Positions 42,385-51,200 of a stretch of 64,000 nucleotides of DNA are shown here, one piece after another. Each line of letters opens with the position of its first letter. Position 1 is the first letter of the stretch. Source of the DNA: Marinobacter sp. NP-4(2019) (lineage in GTDB: Bacteria > Pseudomonadota > Gammaproteobacteria > Pseudomonadales > Oleiphilaceae); NCBI RefSeq assembly GCF_003994855.1, contig NZ_CP034142.1, positions 3,534,001 to 3,598,000 of the forward strand. Reading direction: 5' to 3'. Below the pieces are notes generated by a model. The model ran no database searches. It saw only the letters and a list, made by a program, of their open reading frames with translations, and had not been told where the DNA came from. A program made the translations under genes and the position numbers.

Positions 42385-42786
42385 TTACCCTAGAGCGACC
42401 GCCTGGCCTTCACGGTCCAGGGGCAGGTAGTTTCCGACATGGCCCAGGCGCACGGATTCCACCATCATGGTGAGCGGCTGCTGCGCTTCATCCGAGGACG
42501 GCGCCATGCCTCCGCGACCGGACATGGCTGCAACAAAGACCACATCCCACGCTTGTCCTGTCTGGCGTGACTCTTCAACAAGTGCCTGAAAGTCACTGAC
42601 TTCATCCGGGGTTTTGTCGACGCATACGACAGGCGTCAGCGCCCCACCTTCCCCTTTTGCAAAGGCAGCCTTCTCGGCGGCCGACGCGTCGTCCGGAAGT
42701 TCGGCCCGGCAGAAAACAAACAGCAGGCGTTGGAGCTCTGACTCGGCGTTGGCGGCTTTGAGCAAATCGGAATAGCTGGAAATCAT
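42385..42786 (-). CDS. Small soluble protein (often labelled ribonucleotide reductase subunit alpha)
   Basis: This is a 133-residue soluble protein with no cofactor motif. From memory, pseudomonad homologues with MISSYSDLLKAA and RLLFVFCRAELPDDA are labelled ribonucleotide reductase subunit alpha, which is certainly a mis-annotation for its length. SGRGGMAPSSDEAQQPLTMMVESVRLGHVG is the most conserved part. Function unknown. AGGAAA precedes the ATG; longer frames overlap the DGC gene. It follows dnr and the DGC gene, 32 bp after the latter, suggesting one operon. Confidence 0.6.
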   Translation of the reverse strand: MISSYSDLLKAANAESELQRLLFVFCRAELPDDASAAEKAAFAKGEGGALTPVVCVDKTPDEVSDFQALVEESRQTGQAWDVVFVAAMSGRGGMAPSSDEAQQPLTMMVESVRLGHVGNYLPLDREGQAVALG

Positions 42787-42817
42787 GTTCTGGGTTTCCT
42801 GTGATCTGAAAGTAGGG

Positions 42818-43204
42818 TCAGTCCTGATCATTAATGAGTCGAAGCTGGTGACGGCGCTCGAGAACCATCTGGCAAACCTCGTCCACGGAGTCTTCGCCGT
42901 AGCTCTGGCCATAGTGTTTTTTGAAGCCAAAGTCGTACAGGCGGACATGGTCATCCGGAGTAACCCCGACGTTTGTCAGGCACTCTCGTGCACAATGGAG
43001 CGGACATCCATCAATCACTACCATCGGGCGTCCGGAGCGCGCGGTTTTGACCAGTGCGGGAACTTTTCCGCCAACGCCGGAGATACAGGACATTTCGAAT
43101 TCGCCGTCATGATCGAGCCTGACAGCAGCATTGTTGGCGAGCTGAGCCACGTCGGAACACCCGGAACAGGCATAGATCAACGGCCGCAGTTTTCTGGGTT
43201 TCAT
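42818..43204 (-). CDS. Putative zinc-binding DGC-domain protein
   Basis: This 128-residue protein matches the DGC domain family (four conserved Cys and a DGC triplet). Visible motifs are YACSGCSD near residue 13, SCISGVGG near 40, VVIDGCPLHCARECL near 63-77. Metal binding is predicted from the Cys pattern. The family often sits with Crp/Fnr regulators and denitrification genes, but its role is not known. GGAGGG precedes the ATG. It starts 37 bp downstream of dnr. Confidence 0.8.
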   Translation of the reverse strand: MKPRKLRPLIYACSGCSDVAQLANNAAVRLDHDGEFEMSCISGVGGKVPALVKTARSGRPMVVIDGCPLHCARECLTNVGVTPDDHVRLYDFGFKKHYGQSYGEDSVDEVCQMVLERRHQLRLINDQD

Positions 43205-43240
43205 GGTCCCTCCACCTATGGGCTGTATAGCCCCGGAAAT

Positions 43241-43990
43241 TTACTGGCTGATCTGAATCAGCCGGCTGGGGTCCGAAATAAACAGGCGGCTGCGATTGAC
43301 CCGGACCAGTCCGTTGGATTTCAGATCTGCCAGAATCCGGGAGAAGGTTTCCGGCTGCATGGCCAGGCGTGATGCCACCAGGCATTTAGGCAACGGCAAC
43401 TCTACTTCACCGCCTTCGCTGGAGCCTTCAGGTAACAGGTCAATCAGGTACCGTATGAGTCGGTCCCGAGCGCTCTGCACGGTCATGATTTCCAGGTCGT
43501 GGAAGCGGGAGACGGCGCGCCTGGCATAGTGGCGAAGCGCTGACTGGGTGTATTCGGGCTTTCTCTCCAGCAGTTCCTGGTATGCCTTGACGGGGATCAT
43601 CAGCACTTCGCTGGATTTGAGTGCTTCGGCGTAACAGGCGTATTTTGCCGGGTCGGCGTAGATCATGACTTCGGCAAAGCAGTCGCCGGGGGCAATACTT
43701 TCCAGTGTGCGGTCTATGCCGGAGGCATCCAGGCGATACAGGCGAAGCCGGCCGGAGATCACGAAGAAGAAATGGTGGGCCGGCATGTCCTGACGGTACA
43801 GCAGTTGATGATGACCAAGGCGCAGGCGTCTGGACTGTTGCATCAGTGCAGTGAGGTCTGCATCGCTCAGCGATGAGAACAGCGCATGTTGGCGCATGGG
43901 AGCCAATCGGTCGTCTTCGTTGAACGCTTTGTTCACCGCGACCAGGACCGGTTTGCTGTATCGTGTTTCGGCGGATTGTAATAGTGCCAT
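43241..43990 (-). CDS. dnr: Crp/Fnr-family NO-responsive regulator (Dnr-like)
   Basis: This is a 249-residue transcription regulator with an N-terminal cyclic-nucleotide-like beta-roll (residues 35-150) and a C-terminal helix-turn-helix with CLVASRLAMQPETFSRILADLK. The recognition helix E-x-x-S-R matches FNR-type TTGAT recognition. It lacks the N-terminal Cys cluster of FNR/Anr, so it is of the Dnr/NnrR type, which senses NO through heme. It probably activates nor, nos and nar here. A Dnr-like box 119 bp upstream suggests autoregulation or Anr control. The ATG follows GAGG. Confidence 0.88.
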   Translation of the reverse strand: MALLQSAETRYSKPVLVAVNKAFNEDDRLAPMRQHALFSSLSDADLTALMQQSRRLRLGHHQLLYRQDMPAHHFFFVISGRLRLYRLDASGIDRTLESIAPGDCFAEVMIYADPAKYACYAEALKSSEVLMIPVKAYQELLERKPEYTQSALRHYARRAVSRFHDLEIMTVQSARDRLIRYLIDLLPEGSSEGGEVELPLPKCLVASRLAMQPETFSRILADLKSNGLVRVNRSRLFISDPSRLIQISQ

Positions 43991-44102
43991 GATGTTTGCC
44001 TCTGCATTAATAATGCATTTCATATCTGGCTTTTATGGTAGTGGGGCTAGAGGGGGAAATCGCTCCCCCGTTGGGGGTAGTTGGTGGGTTCTTTCTGAGT
44101 AA

Positions 44103-44116
44103 TTGATTTACCTCAA
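44103..44116. promoter_or_regulatory. FNR/Dnr-like box upstream of dnr
   Basis: TTGAT-TTAC-CTCAA, the best match in the window to the FNR consensus TTGAT-N4-ATCAA (one mismatch). Confidence 0.75.
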
Positions 44117-44145
44117 AGAAGGGGGAATTTTGCTTAGGGAGCACA

Positions 44146-44253
44146 GGCCGGCGAGGATCTCCTTTCCAAAACACGCTCAAGCCCATCCATGGGGCGCTTG
44201 GGCTCCGCCATCCATGGCTCCGCACAGTTTTGGAAAGGAGATCCCCGCCGGCC
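44146..44253. repeat. Conserved-core palindrome, family B, copy 3 (inverted)
   Basis: Arms 44146-44172 and 44227-44253 pair over 27 bp with one mismatch. The 54-nt core is the reverse complement of copies 1 and 2. It begins 28 bp past the end of the ppiC-like gene and separates the nar operon end from the dnr promoter. Confidence 0.92.
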
Positions 44254-44280
44254 TCCCCCACTTGGGAGTAATTTTCCCTT

Positions 44281-45087
44281 CTATTGCATCAGGGGTGAAT
44301 CGGGTAATTCCAGGTCAACACCCTCCACACCGGTTTCTGCAGCCAGAACCTGCAGGTATTGACGGAGCGCCCGCCGGGTGACGCTTTCGCTCAGGTACTG
44401 TCGTATCTGCGGCTTGACGTGTTCGTAGGGCAACTGTTCGCCGTCTATTCGCTGGTCGATGCGAACGATGTGCCAGCCGTAGCGACTTTCGATCAGTTCC
44501 GGGTTGAGGCCTTCCTGGAGGGACAGAACGGGGCGTTCAAACTCTTCCACGGTCTGGCCTTTGCTGATCTGGCCGAGGCTGCCGCCCTGGTGGCGGGATT
44601 CGCAGGCAGAGTATTGTTTCGCCAGTTCTGCGAATTGGGCGCGGCCGTCGAGCAGGGAGGACAGCAGTTGTCGGCCGGCTTCTTCCTGGCGGATGCGTTC
44701 CTGGACGTCGTCCGGGGCAGCAGCGAGGAGGATGTGGCTGACGGCCATCAGGGTCGGGCTGCGGAATCGGTCTGGGTTGGCGGCATAGAAGCGTTCGCAG
44801 TCCCGTTCGCCGGGGTCGGGAACGTCAAGTTCCTGTTCGAGGACGCGGGCGATGCGGTCTTCTTCGTCGGCGATGTCGTCCAGTTGCAGGCGGCTGGCCT
44901 GTTGCAGGAGGAGTTCGCGGATGACGAGGCTTTTGGCGGCTTCATGCCAGGCTTCGGCGACTTCTTCGGCCGGGTGGTGTTGCAGTTCCCGGGCGATGTC
45001 GTCTTCGTGGATGAGGGTGTCGCCCACGTAGACCGGCGGGAACTGGTTTCTGGGTTTTTCGGCTTCGCCGACGGGGATGAGTTGCAT
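44281..45087 (-). CDS. Parvulin-type peptidylprolyl isomerase (PpiC/NifM-like)
   Basis: This 268-residue protein has a central parvulin domain (residues about 125-215) with MAVSHILLAA, FAELAKQYSACESRHQGGSLGQISKGQTVEEFERPVLSLQEG and RYGWHIVRI. A helical N-terminal part resembles NifM. No signal peptide is seen, so it is probably cytosolic. It lies just after narI on the same strand. A parvulin encoded after narGHJI is common in pseudomonads, suggesting help in nitrate reductase folding. A CCCTCTCCC-type repeat separates it from narI. Confidence 0.85.
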   Translation of the reverse strand: MQLIPVGEAEKPRNQFPPVYVGDTLIHEDDIARELQHHPAEEVAEAWHEAAKSLVIRELLLQQASRLQLDDIADEEDRIARVLEQELDVPDPGERDCERFYAANPDRFRSPTLMAVSHILLAAAPDDVQERIRQEEAGRQLLSSLLDGRAQFAELAKQYSACESRHQGGSLGQISKGQTVEEFERPVLSLQEGLNPELIESRYGWHIVRIDQRIDGEQLPYEHVKPQIRQYLSESVTRRALRQYLQVLAAETGVEGVDLELPDSPLMQ

Positions 45088-45113
45088 GGTATCAGTCTCC
45101 GGATTTGTGTTCT

Positions 45114-45252
45114 TTGGCCCCCCCCTCTCCCCCGGCCCCTCTCCCGCGAGGGGAGAGGGGAGTTACACAACCCATGCCGCAAGCCAGAGACATACTCGGT
45201 GTTTCCCCCTCTCCCCTCGCGGGAGAGGGGGCAGGGGAGAGGGGGTTATTTT
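45114..45252. repeat. Paired CCCTCTCCC inverted-repeat module, second copy
   Basis: Two facing hairpins with CCCCTCTCCC and GGGAGAGGGG sequences are separated by about 50 bp. The design is the same as at 2.53-2.71 kb. It fills the gap between narI and the ppiC-like gene and may stop or slow transcription after narI. Confidence 0.8.
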
Positions 45253-45255
45253 TCC

Positions 45256-45936
45256 CTAAGCCCGCTTGCGCACCACCTGGTACTTCCGTCCGAAATACTC
45301 CACCGGCACACTCAACATGTGAACCAACCGGGTGAACGGGAACAGCACGAAGATGGTCAGGCCCAGGAAGATGTGGGTCTTGTAGATCCAGTGCACGTCG
45401 GCGATGTAGTCAGCCACGCCGCCCTGTAGGGTCAGGATTCCCTGTGCCCAGGCTGCAAACTTGAGCATGGTGCCGCCATCAAGGTGCCCCATGGTTGGCA
45501 ATATGGTTGCCAGGCCGAGGACCAGTTGGATTACCAGAATGACGATGATCATGTTGTCCGCAAAGGAACTGCTTGCCTGCACCCGTGGATCGGTCAGCCG
45601 GCGCCAGGCCAGCATGGCCCCGCCAATCAGGGCCATCACGCCAGCAATGCCGCCAACCACGATGGCCATGACCTGTTTCTGGCCCGGGGTCATCAGCCAG
45701 TCATAGGCCCAGTGCGGTGTCAGCAGCCCTACCAGGTGACCGAAGAAGATCACCAGTACGCCCACATGGAAGAGCCCACTGGCCATGACCATGTTCTTCT
45801 TACGCAGCATCTGGCTGGAATGAGCCTTCCAGGTAAATTGCCCCTGGTCGTAGCGTGCCCAGGTGCCAAACACCATGATGGTGATGGCCACGTAGGGGTA
45901 GATTCCGAAAATCAGTGTGTTGAGATAGGACATCAT
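45256..45936 (-). CDS. narI: Respiratory nitrate reductase gamma subunit
   Basis: NarI is the membrane cytochrome b subunit that oxidises quinol and anchors NarGH. The 226-residue protein has about five helices and conserved heme His residues in SGLFHVGVLVIFFGHLVG and KTHIFLGLTIFVLFPFTRLVHMLSVP. Length matches the family. It is the fourth gene of narGHJI, 20 bp after narJ. Confidence 0.97.
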   Translation of the reverse strand: MMSYLNTLIFGIYPYVAITIMVFGTWARYDQGQFTWKAHSSQMLRKKNMVMASGLFHVGVLVIFFGHLVGLLTPHWAYDWLMTPGQKQVMAIVVGGIAGVMALIGGAMLAWRRLTDPRVQASSSFADNMIIVILVIQLVLGLATILPTMGHLDGGTMLKFAAWAQGILTLQGGVADYIADVHWIYKTHIFLGLTIFVLFPFTRLVHMLSVPVEYFGRKYQVVRKRA

Positions 45937-45956
45937 CGTTATTTCCTCCTGCGCCG

Positions 45957-46697
45957 TCAGGCGCTCCCTGCCCGCCGGGGGGTTGCATCCGTCATCAGCT
46001 GATCACTGAGGTGGATGGTCTGAGTCTGCTCCAGTTCGCGGCGGCGCTGTCCAACGACGCCACCGCTACTGCAGGAACTGCCCTGGTCATCCACAAATTT
46101 CACCATTTCCTCTTCCCAGACCTTGTCCAGGGCTTCCGGGGTGTCGTCGCGTTCCTCGGCGGCTACAATCTGTGCCAGTTCCTGGCGATTGGTCTGGCGG
46201 CCGGACAGTTCCAGTAGGGAATCCATCACCACGTGGTAGAGACTTTCGCGCTGGTAGAGTCGTTCACCCAGCAATCCCAGGATGTGGTGGATATCTTCCA
46301 GCCAGTTTTTGATCTCCTCCCAGGGGCGGGTGGACAGGTACTCCAAGAACAGCGGGAGGTAATCCGGCAGTTCCTTGGCATCGATTTCCAGGCCGCTGGC
46401 ACGGTACTGTTCCATCAGGTCCACCATGGCCTGGCCCCGGTCACGGGACTCGCCATGCACGTGCTCGAACAACAGCAGGGACGTCGCCCTGCCTTTGTCG
46501 AAGGTACCCACGTAGTTTTCCTGTATATCCAGCAGATCCTGATCACAGACCAGCTCGACACAACGCAGCAGCTGCGCTTTGTGTTTGCGCGGCAGGCGGT
46601 TGTCTTCGAGGACAGCGCCTACCAGCACGTCCCTGGATTCCTGTAACTCGGCGGTGGGGTATTCCAGCAGCCTTGCCAGGACTTTCAGTATTTGCAT
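45957..46697 (-). CDS. narJ: Nitrate reductase assembly chaperone
   Basis: NarJ is the cytosolic chaperone that assists molybdenum cofactor insertion into NarG. The 246-residue helical protein has ARLLEYPTAELQ at the N-terminus and the family motif YVGTFDKGRATSLLLFEHVHGESRDRGQAMVDL. The C-terminal 50 residues vary. It sits 10 bp after narH within narGHJI. Confidence 0.96.
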   Translation of the reverse strand: MQILKVLARLLEYPTAELQESRDVLVGAVLEDNRLPRKHKAQLLRCVELVCDQDLLDIQENYVGTFDKGRATSLLLFEHVHGESRDRGQAMVDLMEQYRASGLEIDAKELPDYLPLFLEYLSTRPWEEIKNWLEDIHHILGLLGERLYQRESLYHVVMDSLLELSGRQTNRQELAQIVAAEERDDTPEALDKVWEEEMVKFVDDQGSSCSSGGVVGQRRRELEQTQTIHLSDQLMTDATPRRAGSA

Positions 46698-46707
46698 GAT
46701 GGCCTCC

Positions 46708-48282
46708 CTATTCCTGCAGCTGCTTCGGATCTACCTGCTTCACGGTAGACAGTTTCTGGACCATGCTGGTGGTCTGCTTGCGGCCACCAAACATGCTGAA
46801 TTCGCTGTCGCCGTTGCAGCCGTCGCCAAAGCTGAAGCCGCAGCCATTGCGCTCGCCGTAAGCGGTGGCGTCAGGGAACGCCTCCTTCGCCAGTTCGCGA
46901 TGGCTGGTGGGGATCACAAAGCGATCCTCGTAGTTGGCAATGGCCAGGTAGCGGTACATTTCGTCGGCCTGGGCCTTGGTCAGTCCTGCTTCCTGCAATG
47001 CCCGCAGGTCTTCCTTGCCTTCCACGGTTTCTGCCCGCTTGTACAGACGCATAGCCATGATCCGCTTGAGTGCGCGGACGATGGGTTTCTCGTCACCGGC
47101 GGTGAGCAGGTTGGCCAGGTACTTCACCGGAATCCGCAGGCTTTCGATCTTCGGCAGTACGCCGTCGAATTCGACCTTGCCGGCTTCCGCCGCAGACTGG
47201 ATCGGGCTCAGTGGCGGCACGTACCAGACCATCGGCAGGGTGCGGTATTCCGGGTGCAGCGGCAGGGCCAGCTTCCAGTCCACCGCCATCTTGTACACCG
47301 GGCTTTGCTGGGCGGCCTCAATCACGTTCATAGGTATGCCGTCTTTGCGCGCCTGTTCGATCACTTTCGGGTCGTTCGGATCCAGGAAGATCTCCAGTTG
47401 CTTCTCGTACAGCTCATGCTCCCCCGGGGCGCTGGCCACTTCCTCGATGCGGTCGGCGTCATACAGCAGCACGCCCAGGTATCGAATGCGGCCTACGCAG
47501 GTCTCGGAGCACACAGTCGGCATGCCGGCTTCGATACGCGGGTAACAGAAAATGCACTTCTCGGACTTGCCGGTTTTCCAGTTGAAGTAGATCTTCTTGT
47601 AGGGGCAGCCGGACACACACATCCGCCAGCCACGGCACTTGTCCTGGTCGATCAGCACAATGCCGTCTTCTTCCCGCTTGTAGATGGCGCCGCTGGGGCA
47701 GCTGGCCACACAGGCGGGGTTCAGGCAGTGCTCGCACAGGCGCGGCAGGTACATCATGAAGGTGTTTTCGAACTGGCCGTAGATATCGGCCTGCACCTGG
47801 TCGAAGTTCTTGTCCTTACGGCGCTTGGCGAATTCGGTGCCCAGAATTTCTTCCCAGTTGGGCCCCCATTCGATCTTCTTCATGCGTTGACCGGAGATCA
47901 GCGAACGGGGCCGGGCCACAGGCTGATGCTTGCTGTCCGGTGCGTTATGCAGATGTTGGTAATCGAAATCAAACGGCTCGTAGTAGTCATCGATTTCCGG
48001 CAGGTCCGGGTTGGCGAAGATATTCGCCAGTACCCGGAAACGGCCACCGATGCGGGGGCGGATCTTGCCGGAGCTGTCGCGCATCCAGCCGCCCTTCCAC
48101 TTGTCCTGATTCTCCCATTCTTTGGGATAACCAATACCGGGCTTGGTCTCGACGTTGTTAAACCAGGCGTATTCCATGCCTTCACGGCTGGTCCATACAT
48201 TTTTGCAGGTGACGGAACAGGTGTGGCAACCAATGCACTTGTCCAGGTTCAGCACCATGCCGACTTGGGAACGGATTTTCAT
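46708..48282 (-). CDS. narH: Respiratory nitrate reductase beta subunit
   Basis: NarH carries one [3Fe-4S] and three [4Fe-4S] clusters that relay electrons from NarI to NarG. The 524-residue protein shows the Cys motifs CIGCHTCSVTCKN, CEHCLNPACVASCPSGA, CRGWRMCVSGCPYKK and CIFCYPRIEAGMPTVCSETCVG. The Trp in CRGWRMC marks the [3Fe-4S] site. The start codon overlaps narG by 4 bp. Confidence 0.97.
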   Translation of the reverse strand: MKIRSQVGMVLNLDKCIGCHTCSVTCKNVWTSREGMEYAWFNNVETKPGIGYPKEWENQDKWKGGWMRDSSGKIRPRIGGRFRVLANIFANPDLPEIDDYYEPFDFDYQHLHNAPDSKHQPVARPRSLISGQRMKKIEWGPNWEEILGTEFAKRRKDKNFDQVQADIYGQFENTFMMYLPRLCEHCLNPACVASCPSGAIYKREEDGIVLIDQDKCRGWRMCVSGCPYKKIYFNWKTGKSEKCIFCYPRIEAGMPTVCSETCVGRIRYLGVLLYDADRIEEVASAPGEHELYEKQLEIFLDPNDPKVIEQARKDGIPMNVIEAAQQSPVYKMAVDWKLALPLHPEYRTLPMVWYVPPLSPIQSAAEAGKVEFDGVLPKIESLRIPVKYLANLLTAGDEKPIVRALKRIMAMRLYKRAETVEGKEDLRALQEAGLTKAQADEMYRYLAIANYEDRFVIPTSHRELAKEAFPDATAYGERNGCGFSFGDGCNGDSEFSMFGGRKQTTSMVQKLSTVKQVDPKQLQE

Positions 48283-51200
48283 TTTACAGCCTCCTGAACA
48301 GTGTCATTGCCTTCACCGTCGAGCCAGTCGACGTTGTGCATCTTGCGCACGACCACGAACTCGTCGCGGTTGGAACCCACGGTGCCGTAGTAGTTGAAGC
48401 CGTAGGAATACTGGGCGTAGCCGCCGATCATATGGGTCGGTTTCGGGCAGACCCGGGTGACCGAGTTGTGGATACCGCCGCGGGTGCCGGTCACTTCGGA
48501 GCCAGGCACATTCACGATCCGCTCCTGGGCGTGGTACATCATCACCATGCCCGGCATGACCCGCTGGCTGACCACCGCCCGGGCCGCAATGGCGCCGTTG
48601 GCGTTGAACAGTTCAATCCAGTCGTTGTCTTCCACACCGATGTCCCGGGCATCGTCTTCACTCAGCCACACTATCGGACCGCCGCGGGACAGGGTCAGCA
48701 TCAGCAGGTTGTCGCTGTAGGTGCTATGGATCCCCCATTTCTGGTGCGGGGTGATCCAGTTCAGCGCTTTCTCCGGATTGCCGTTGGTGCTCTTACCCAG
48801 CATCGGCGCTGCTGCCTTGGTGTTGATGGGCGGACGGTACACCAGCAGACTCTCGCCGAAGGCGCGCATCCACTCGTGGTCCTGGTAGAACTGCTGACGA
48901 CCGGTCAGAGTGCGCCAGGGGATCAGTTCGTGGACGTTGGTGTAGCCCGCGTTGTAGGACACATGCTCGTCTTCCAGGCCAGACCATGTGGGGCTGGAGA
49001 TGATCTTGCGCGGTTGCGACACAACATCCCGGAAGCGGATTTTTTCCTCTTCCTTGTTCTTCGCCAGATGGGTGTGGTCCAGACCTGTAAATTCGGACAG
49101 AGCCGCCCACGCCTTTACTGCCACCTGACCATTGGTTTCCGGCGCCAGGGAAAGGATGACTTCCGCCGCATCAATGGCACTTTCAATCTTCGGACGGCCA
49201 GCGTTGGCGCCCTCATGATGTTTGTGATTCAGGTCACCGAGGAAAGTCACTTCCTTCTCGGTGTTCCAGTTGATGCCTTTGCCGCCATTGCCCAATTTAT
49301 CCATCAACGGACCGAGCGAGGTAAAGCGCGCATAGGTGTTCGGGTAGTCACGCTCAACGGTAATGAAGTTGGGCGCGGTTTTGCCCGGAATCAGGTCGCA
49401 TTCACCGCGCTTCCAATCCTTTACATCAAAGGGTTGGCCCAGCTCGGCTGGCGCATCGTGCAGCAATGGCAAGGTGACCACGTCTTTCTCCAGGCCCAGG
49501 TGGCCTTCAGCAGCTTTGGAGAAGGATTTGGCAATGCCCTTGTAGATCTCCCAGTCGCTGCGGGCTTCCCAGGCAGGGTCAGTAGCGGCCGTCAGCGGGT
49601 GGATGAACGGATGCATATCGGATGTATTCAGGTCGTTCTTCTCGTACCAGGTGGCCGTCGGCAGAACGATGTCGGAATACAGGCAGGTGGTGGACATACG
49701 GAAGTCCAGGGTCACCAGCAGGTCGAGCTTGCCTTCCGGCGCTTCCTCGTGCCATTTGACCTCTTGCGGCTTGACGCCCCCTTCCTTACCCAGGTCCTTG
49801 CCTTGGACCCCGTTGGTCGTACCGAGCAGGTACTTCAACATGTATTCATGCCCCTTACCGGAGGAGCCCAGCAGGTTGGAGCGCCAGATGAACATGTTAC
49901 GCGGATGGTTTTCCGGCGCTTCCGGATCTTCACTGGCAAAGGCCAGGGAGCCATCTTTCAGGGATTGGGCCACATAATCGGACACCTCCATGCCCGCCTT
50001 TTCCGCTTCCGCGGCAATACCCAGGGGGTTGCGATTCAGTTGCGGCGCTGACGGCAACCAGCCCATACGCTCGGCACGCACATTGTAGTCAATCAGGCTA
50101 CCGCCAAATTTTGACTTGTCCGCCAGCGGGGACAGAATCTCATCAACCCCCAGCTTCTCGTATCGCCACTGACCGGTGTGGGCGTAGAAGAACGAGGTAC
50201 CGTTCATGTGACGCGGCGGACGCTGCCAGTCCAGGCCGAAGGCCAGTGGCTGCCAACCGGTCTGTGGGCGAAGCTTTTCCTGGCCGACATAGTGGGCCCA
50301 GCCGCCACCGCTCTGACCAATACAGCCACACATGATCAACATGTTGATCAGGCCGCGGTAGTTCATGTCCATGTGGTACCAGTGGTTCATACCGGCACCG
50401 ACGATGACCATGGAGCGCCCCTTGGTCTTGTCCGCGTTGTCAGCGAACTCTCGGGCAATACGGATCACCTTGTCGGCGGGTACGCCGGTGATCTTTTCCT
50501 GCCAGGCCGGGGTATAAGGCTTCACTTCATCGTAAGAGGTCGCGCCGTCATCGTCGCCCAGGCCGCGACTGATGCCATAGTTGGCGACCATCAGATCGAA
50601 TACGGTGACCACGCGGCCTTCGCTGCCGTCAGCCAGTTGCACTTTGCGGCTGCCGAGCTTGTGGGTCAGGGTGTCGCTGATTTCCACGTGCTGGAAGTGA
50701 TCGTGTTCGATACCACCAAAATAGGGGAAGGCAACGTCCACCACTTCATCGTGCTTCTCGACCATGGACAGCTGCAGCTCCACATCGCTGCTGCTCGCGG
50801 TCTGCTTCAGGTTCCACTTACCCTTCTCACCCCAGCGGTACCCGATGGAGCCATTGGGCGCAGTCAGCTGGTTGGTGTTCTCGTCGATGGCGATGGTTTT
50901 CCACTCGGGGTTGTTCTCTTCCCCGAGACCATCCACCAGATCACTGGCGCGCAGAAAACGTCCCGGCACATAGCGACCGTCGTCACGTTGCTCCAGCATG
51001 ACCAGGTATGGCATGTCGGTGTAGCGGCGTACGTAGTCGGTGAAATATTCGCTGGGCTTGTCGACGTGGAATTCTTTAAGAATTACGTGGCCCATCGCCA
51101 TACCCAGGGCCGCATCGGTGCCCTGCTTCGGATTCATCCACTCGTCGGAGAGCTTGGAAACTTCGGCGTAGTCCGGGGTAATGGCAACAGTCTTGGTGCC

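Noticed and set aside
42385..42786. Ribonucleotide reductase subunit alpha
   Set aside because: A common label for homologues, but at 133 residues, without NrdA motifs, the protein cannot be that subunit.
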